Shown: positions 52,842 to 57,333 of the stretch, piece by piece
How the letters are laid out: every line of letters begins with the position of its first letter
How positions within the stretch are numbered: position 1 is the stretch's first letter
NCBI RefSeq assembly: GCF_025499515.1
Contig: NZ_JAMKFA010000020.1
Span: forward strand, 1 to 57,333
Source: Flavobacterium odoriferum
Lineage (GTDB): Bacteria; Bacteroidota; Bacteroidia; Flavobacteriales; Flavobacteriaceae
Direction of reading: 5' to 3'
Length of the DNA stretch: 57,333 nucleotides
Position numbers and translations under genes: made by a program
Notes under the pieces: generated by a model
Told to the model about the DNA's origin: nothing
What the model saw: the letters and a program-made list of their open reading frames with translations, nothing else
Database searches by the model: none

Positions 52842-53612
52842 ATGAACAAAACAATTACATTATTTTTTTTGATACTGGTCTCAGTCAACAACATTACAGC
52901 ACAATGCACAACAGGATATAACGGTAACAATACCATATTTACCGAAGCCTTACGAACAGGGCAAACTTTTCAAGTTACATGCACAGGTTTGTTGAGCACA
53001 ATTGTTTTTAATCCTACAAACCCTAATGTCGATGATTTGAGAGGTCAGAATGTTTTTGTTGGAGTTCGTTTAAGAGATAATGCCGGTGCTATCATAGCAA
53101 CAGCAACTATAAATGGAGCTTCAAACACAGACCAATGGTTTAATGGTGCGACTATTACGGCTGATTTTACAACTGCAAACCTTACATTAACTGCAAATAC
53201 AACCTATCGTTGGGAGGTTTTTGAAACTACAGATAATATACCATTATTCTTATTTGGTAGAAATAATACAAACCCATATGCTTTAGGGAATTATTTTCAA
53301 GACAATACTTCTATTTCAGGAGCAGATGCAGAGGATTGGACTGTTAATGTACAAGCAAATTTAAGTTCTGAATTATTTGAACAAGAAAAAATAAGCGTTT
53401 ATCCAAACCCCTCAAACGGAATTTTTAACATTGAAAATGAAGGTTCTACTACTATTGAGATATTCGATATTTTAGGAAATCAAATTACAACACAAAAAGC
53501 TACTGTTGGTACTACAATGGTAGACTTAAATGGTTTTACAGCAGGCATTTATTTTGCTAAAATCACCACCGAAAACAACCAAACACAAACAGTAAAATTG
53601 ATTAAACAATAA
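52842..53612 (+). CDS. T9SS type A sorting-domain protein, 256 aa
   Basis: A signal peptide (FFLILVSVNNITAQ) is followed by a beta-sandwich-like mature domain (residues 22-175). A clear T9SS type A C-terminal domain follows, starting SVYPNPSNGIFNIEN (near 187), then IEIFDILGNQI and GIYFAKITTENNQTQTVKLIKQ. The CTD directs secretion across the outer membrane and is usually removed on the surface. The mature domain contains Cys at the start (QCTTGYNGN). Confidence 0.87.
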   Translation: MNKTITLFFLILVSVNNITAQCTTGYNGNNTIFTEALRTGQTFQVTCTGLLSTIVFNPTNPNVDDLRGQNVFVGVRLRDNAGAIIATATINGASNTDQWFNGATITADFTTANLTLTANTTYRWEVFETTDNIPLFLFGRNNTNPYALGNYFQDNTSISGADAEDWTVNVQANLSSELFEQEKISVYPNPSNGIFNIENEGSTTIEIFDILGNQITTQKATVGTTMVDLNGFTAGIYFAKITTENNQTQTVKLIKQ

Positions 53613-53711
53613 CCTTGAAAAACATAGAAAAATATCGTTTAGAAATTCTATTATTTATTTTATACACAGGTATAATTTATACCATATTATTTTTTTTTTA
53701 ATTAACTAATT

Positions 53712-54203
53712 ATGAATCAAATGAAAATTAAAAAATTACTCATTGCCACACTTTTACTGGGAGCTTTTCAAACACAAGCGCAAGAAGTCGTAGCTACTTC
53801 AGGAGGTAACGCCTCTGGTACAAACGGAAACGTTAGCTATACAGTAGGACAAGTGGTTTACACGACTAACACAGGAACCACGGGTTCAGTAGCACAAGGT
53901 GTGCAACAACCTTTTGAAATTCAAACTGTGTTAGGTGCAGAGAATTTTAATATTAACCTGCAATTAGCGGTGTATCCAAATCCAACAACCAACTGGTTAC
54001 AACTTGAAGTGCGAAATACAGATTTCGCAAATCTTTCGTATCAATTGTTTGACTTAAATGGAAGAATGATTTTAAATGAAAAAATTACTGCCGAAACTTC
54101 TTCCATTCAAATGGAACGCTTACCAGCAGCTATTTTTATGTTAAAAGTGGTAAGCAACAACAAAGAAGTGAAAACGTTTAAAATCATTAAAAAAGAGAAT
54201 TAA
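53712..54203 (+). CDS. T9SS type A sorting-domain protein, 163 aa
   Basis: A signal peptide (LIATLLLGAFQTQAQ) is followed by a short repeat-like module: VVATSGGNASGTNGNVSYTVGQVVYTTNTGTTGSVAQGVQQPFEI. This is a widespread Flavobacterium pattern in which it precedes a CTD. The CTD runs AVYPNPTTNWLQLEV, LSYQLFDLNGRMI and IFMLKVVSNNKEVKTFKIIKKEN. It lies 2 bases before the delta-60 repeat gene, so the two are co-transcribed. Confidence 0.86.
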   Translation: MNQMKIKKLLIATLLLGAFQTQAQEVVATSGGNASGTNGNVSYTVGQVVYTTNTGTTGSVAQGVQQPFEIQTVLGAENFNINLQLAVYPNPTTNWLQLEVRNTDFANLSYQLFDLNGRMILNEKITAETSSIQMERLPAAIFMLKVVSNNKEVKTFKIIKKEN

Positions 54204-54205
54204 TC

Positions 54206-56683
54206 ATGAAAAAAATTACACAATTAATGTGGGCAATAACACTTTTCATAAGTGCATTTACCCAAGCTCAAACTCCAGGTGACATTGTTCAAAGTTTTGG
54301 AACCGCTAAAGGTTTTAATAGTGCTGTATTTTCTACCGTTGTTCAACCTGATGGTAAAATAGTAGTAGGAGGTAGTTTTACTACTTATAAAGGTGCTACT
54401 GAAAATCGTCTCGTTCGTTTGAATGCAGATGGCACAAAAGACGCTTCGTTTGATATAGGAACAGGTTTTGATGCTCAAGTTCAAACAATGGTACTACTAT
54501 CCGATGGTAAAATCTTAGTAGGAGGTAGTTTCACTTCCTACAATGGAGTTACTGAAAATCGTATTATTCGTTTGAATGCTGATGGTAGTAAAGACGCCTC
54601 ATTTGCAACAGGAACAGGGTTTGGTAGTACAGTTAGAGTAATTACATTACAATCTGATGGTAAAATTATAGTAGGAGGAGATTTTACTTCATATAATGGA
54701 GTAACTGAAAGCCGTATCATTCGTTTGAATGCAGATGGTACAAAAGATGCATCATTTGCTGTAGGAACAGGTTTTAACGGTAGTATAAATGCAGTTGCAC
54801 AACAACCCGATGGTAAAGTTTTAGTAGGAGGGGGTTTTTTTATATTTAACGGTGCAACTGGAAAAAACTATATTATTCGTTTGAATGTAGATGGTAGCGA
54901 AGATGCTTCATTCAATGTTGGAACAGGGTTTAGTACTTCTACAAATTCATTAGTAGTGCAACCAGATGGTAAAGTTTTAGTTGGAGGTCAATTTGTTACT
55001 TATAAAGGTGCTACTGAAAATCGTCTCGTTCGTTTGAATGCAGATGGCACAAAAGATACTTCTTTTAGTACAGGAACAGGGTTTAATGGTACTGTAAATC
55101 GTGTTGCACTTCAACCTGATGGTAAAATTATGGTAGTAGGGCTTTTCACTTCATATCAAGGAATTACTGAAAATCGTATCATTCGATTAAATACTGATGG
55201 CACAAAAGACGCTTCGTTTAATTTAGGAACAGGTTTTAATGACGCTACAGCTCAAGTTGCAATTCAATCGGATGGTAAAATTTTAATTGGTGGAGTTTTC
55301 ATATCATACAACGGACTTAGTTTAGGTCGAATTATTCGTTTAAATACTGATGGTAGTAATGACGCATCGTTTAATACTGGATTAGGATTTAATAATTCGA
55401 TCTCAACAACTGTAAAGCAACCCGATGGTAAAGTTTTAGTCGGCGGTTTGTTTGTTACGTACAAAGGTCTTATTGAAAACTATATTATTCGTTTGAATAC
55501 TGATGGCACAAAAGATGTTTCGTTTGTTACAGGAACTGGATTTAATACTACTGTTAGGGCAATCGCATTACAACCTGATGGTAAAATTTTAGTAGGAGGA
55601 AGTTTCACTACATATAATGGGTTAACTTCAAATAGCATTATACGATTGAATAGCGATGGGAGTACTGACACTTCGTTTAATGTAGGAACAGGATTTAATA
55701 ATATTGTTTACTCAATAGTAATGCAGCCCGACGGTAAAATTTTAGTAGGAGGAAATTTCGTTAACTATAATGGTGATGTTAGTTCCTATATAATTCGTTT
55801 GAATACAGATGGTAGCAAAGATGCTTCGTTTAATATTGGAAATGGATTTAATAATACGGTGTTTTCAGTTGTACTTCAACCCGATGGAAAAATGGTAGTA
55901 GGAGGTAATTTTACTTCATTCAACTCAGTAACTGAAACCCGTATCGTTCGTTTGAATACCGATGGAAGTAAAGACGTTTCGTTTGTTGCTGGTACAGGTT
56001 TTAATGCTACTGTTCTAACAATTGCGGTTCAATCCGATGGAAAAATCTTAGTAGGAGGTATTTTTACTTCATTCAATACAGTAACTGAAAATCGTATTAT
56101 TCGTTTGAATGCAGATGGTACTAAAGATGTTTCGTTTGTTTCAGGTACAGGTTTTAATAATGGTGTTAGGGCAATCGCACTGCAACCCGATGGTAAAGTT
56201 TTAGTAGGTGGTGATTTTACGGGTTATAATGGAATTACGGAAAATCGTATTATTCGTTTGAATGCCGATGGTAGTAAAGAGGTTTCATTTGTTACAGGAA
56301 CAGGATTTAATGGTCCAGTTAACACTATTTTTCTTCAATCAAATGATACAGTGTTAGTGGGAGGAGGTTTTACAACCTATAACGATGATAATTCTTCTGC
56401 TTATTTAATAGGTTTACACGCTCCATCAACCACTTTGGGATCAAATGATTTTTATCAAAAAACGTCATTTGTAGTCTATCCTAATCCAGTAAACGATGTA
56501 TTAAACTTGCAAATAAATAATGTTGCAAGTATCAAAAATGTAAAAATATTTGATTTGCAAGGTAAATTATTATTACAAAGCACCAATGAAACAATTAATG
56601 TAAGCGAACTTTCAAAAGGAATCTACATTATTAAAGTTAGTACAGAAAATGGTGAAACCACTAAAAAGTTCATTAAAAACTAA
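54206..56683 (+). CDS. Delta-60 repeat T9SS type A secreted protein, 825 aa
   Basis: A signal peptide ([12 protein letters not shown]) precedes about 14 units of roughly 51-55 residues of the delta-60 type. Each reads [13 protein letters not shown], then a loop, [14 protein letters not shown] and GTGF. The last unit is degenerate ([12 protein letters not shown]). The C-terminus is a T9SS type A CTD ([14 protein letters not shown] to [17 protein letters not shown]). The repeats form a beta-propeller-like chain. Units 1 and 5 share a stretch of near-identical DNA, pointing to recent internal exchange. Confidence 0.9.
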   Translation: MKKITQLMWAITLFISAFTQAQTPGDIVQSFGTAKGFNSAVFSTVVQPDGKIVVGGSFTTYKGATENRLVRLNADGTKDASFDIGTGFDAQVQTMVLLSDGKILVGGSFTSYNGVTENRIIRLNADGSKDASFATGTGFGSTVRVITLQSDGKIIVGGDFTSYNGVTESRIIRLNADGTKDASFAVGTGFNGSINAVAQQPDGKVLVGGGFFIFNGATGKNYIIRLNVDGSEDASFNVGTGFSTSTNSLVVQPDGKVLVGGQFVTYKGATENRLVRLNADGTKDTSFSTGTGFNGTVNRVALQPDGKIMVVGLFTSYQGITENRIIRLNTDGTKDASFNLGTGFNDATAQVAIQSDGKILIGGVFISYNGLSLGRIIRLNTDGSNDASFNTGLGFNNSISTTVKQPDGKVLVGGLFVTYKGLIENYIIRLNTDGTKDVSFVTGTGFNTTVRAIALQPDGKILVGGSFTTYNGLTSNSIIRLNSDGSTDTSFNVGTGFNNIVYSIVMQPDGKILVGGNFVNYNGDVSSYIIRLNTDGSKDASFNIGNGFNNTVFSVVLQPDGKMVVGGNFTSFNSVTETRIVRLNTDGSKDVSFVAGTGFNATVLTIAVQSDGKILVGGIFTSFNTVTENRIIRLNADGTKDVSFVSGTGFNNGVRAIALQPDGKVLVGGDFTGYNGITENRIIRLNADGSKEVSFVTGTGFNGPVNTIFLQSNDTVLVGGGFTTYNDDNSSAYLIGLHAPSTTLGSNDFYQKTSFVVYPNPVNDVLNLQINNVASIKNVKIFDLQGKLLLQSTNETINVSELSKGIYIIKVSTENGETTKKFIKN

Positions 56684-56691
56684 ATACAATC

Positions 56692-57333
56692 ATGAAAAAT
56701 ATTAAAAAACTTATAGTAGCTACTTCTTTATTTATTGGAAGTTTAGCTTTTGCCCAAGCTCCAGAAAAAATGAGCTACCAAGCCGTAGTGCGTAACACTA
56801 CCAATAATTTAGTAACCAACCAACCGGTAGGCATGCAAATTAGCATTTTACAAGGTTCGGCTACAGGTACAGCGGTTTATATTGAAACGCAAACCCCAAC
56901 CTCTAATGCAAACGGTTTAGTGAGCTTAGAAATTGGTGGAGGTGCAGTAGTTTCAGGAAACATGACAACAATCAACTGGGCTAATGGTCCGTATTTCATC
57001 AAAACAGAAACCGACCCAACAGGCGGTTCTTCCTACACTATAACTGGAACTTCCCAATTATTGAGTGCCCCTTATGCTTTATATGCGAAAACTTCAGGTA
57101 GTTCAATACCTGGTCCAGCAGGGCCAATGGGTCCTCAAGGTCCACAAGGTTTAACAGGTCCTCAAGGTCCAGCAGGAGCAAACGGTTTAGATGGTGCAAC
57201 AGGTCCTATGGGTCCACAAGGTATCCAAGGTCCAGCAGGAGCAAACGGTTTAGATGGTGCAACAGGTCCTATGGGTCCACAAGGTATCCAAGGTCCAGCA
57301 GGAGCAAACGGTTTAGATGGTGCAACAGGTCCT
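56692..57333 (+). CDS. Collagen-like Gly-X-Y repeat protein, C-terminus outside the window
   Basis: The frame is open to the window's end (214 codons seen). A signal peptide ([16 protein letters not shown]) is followed by a beta-rich domain with [16 protein letters not shown] and [11 protein letters not shown], ending [14 protein letters not shown]. Gly-X-Y triplets begin near residue 139 ([13 protein letters not shown]). They become an exact 21-residue tandem unit ([21 protein letters not shown]). A T9SS CTD is likely further on but not seen. It is 8 bases after the delta-60 gene, so co-transcription is likely. Confidence 0.85.
   Translation, partial: MKNIKKLIVATSLFIGSLAFAQAPEKMSYQAVVRNTTNNLVTNQPVGMQISILQGSATGTAVYIETQTPTSNANGLVSLEIGGGAVVSGNMTTINWANGPYFIKTETDPTGGSSYTITGTSQLLSAPYALYAKTSGSSIPGPAGPMGPQGPQGLTGPQGPAGANGLDGATGPMGPQGIQGPAGANGLDGATGPMGPQGIQGPAGANGLDGATGP
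57166..57333 (+). repeat. Exact 63-bp tandem repeat encoding seven Gly-X-Y triplets
   Basis: Copies at 57166-57228 and 57229-57291 are identical, and a third (57292 on) matches to the window's end. The unit starts GGTCCAGCAGGAGCAAAC. Exact identity points to recent unit expansion; copy number probably varies between strains. Confidence 0.95.

Noticed and set aside
54300..56420. Regular repeats in the delta-60 gene as a CRISPR array
   Set aside because: The period is about 155 bases, the units are coding and diverged, and no spacer structure or cas gene exists.

Overview
The window is chromosomal DNA from a member of the Bacteroidota, most likely Flavobacterium or a close relative. It is very AT-rich. 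Several promoters fit the Bacteroidota pattern TTG-N17-20-TAnnTTTG. Type IX secretion (T9SS) parts and substrates, SprF/PorP, GLPGLI, DUF6089 and S46 peptidase genes are all present. Most of it is core genome; the accessory-looking parts are 33.2-36.9 kb and 51.0-57.3 kb. No CRISPR array, insertion sequence, rRNA or integrase was seen.

Layout. 0-2.6 kb: end of a likely T9SS type B cargo gene, a SprF/PorP-like protein, a gamma-carbonic-anhydrase-like protein, and glutamate racemase (murI). 2.6-10.1 kb, minus strand: an envelope cluster in the order CBS protein, nadK, DUF6089, uppS, bamA, two ompH/skp genes, ending at a 15-bp terminator. 10.2-18.5 kb, plus strand: pdxJ and an alpha/beta hydrolase; fadL with an SGNH lipoprotein; a small membrane protein; then the proteostasis set tig, clpP, clpX. 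18.5-29.5 kb: two mini-lipoproteins, an OmpA/PD40 protein, a GH3-like protein, DUF2797, a large AsmA-like protein, sppA, a folK-deoxynucleoside kinase fusion and a SpoU methyltransferase. 29.6-33.2 kb: a TPR protein and mutS.

33.2-36.9 kb, minus strand: a three-gene unit of small secreted protein, GLPGLI protein and TonB-receptor-like outer-membrane protein. A hairpin follows the first gene. 37.1-37.3 kb: tRNA-Gly(GCC) and tRNA-Leu(TAA) with a near-consensus promoter and a strong terminator. 37.4-45.2 kb: a DUF1508 protein, two tandem Ala-rich lipoproteins, a DPP11-type S46 peptidase behind waaA and a GNAT gene, a DegT aminotransferase, galE and a third small helical lipoprotein. 45.2-49.7 kb, minus strand: YihY, fabD and a six-gene redox/stress-like cluster (FMN reductase, membrane protein, SRPBCC, YjdI-like Fe-S protein, YjdJ-like GNAT, pirin).

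49.7-57.3 kb: a membrane-anchored TPR-LuxR regulator faces a plus-strand series of genes. These are a small basic protein, a tail-collar-like protein with three HxH motifs, an unrecognised 293-aa protein, two short T9SS type A proteins, an 825-aa delta-60 repeat T9SS protein, and a collagen-like Gly-X-Y protein cut by the window end. The regulator and this series share an intergenic region with repeated ACTACCC boxes. This secreted-protein locus and the small-protein/GLPGLI/receptor unit are the best candidates for an undescribed system. Several starts were moved inward from the longest reading frame because a terminator, a promoter or a neighbouring gene overlaps the longer version.
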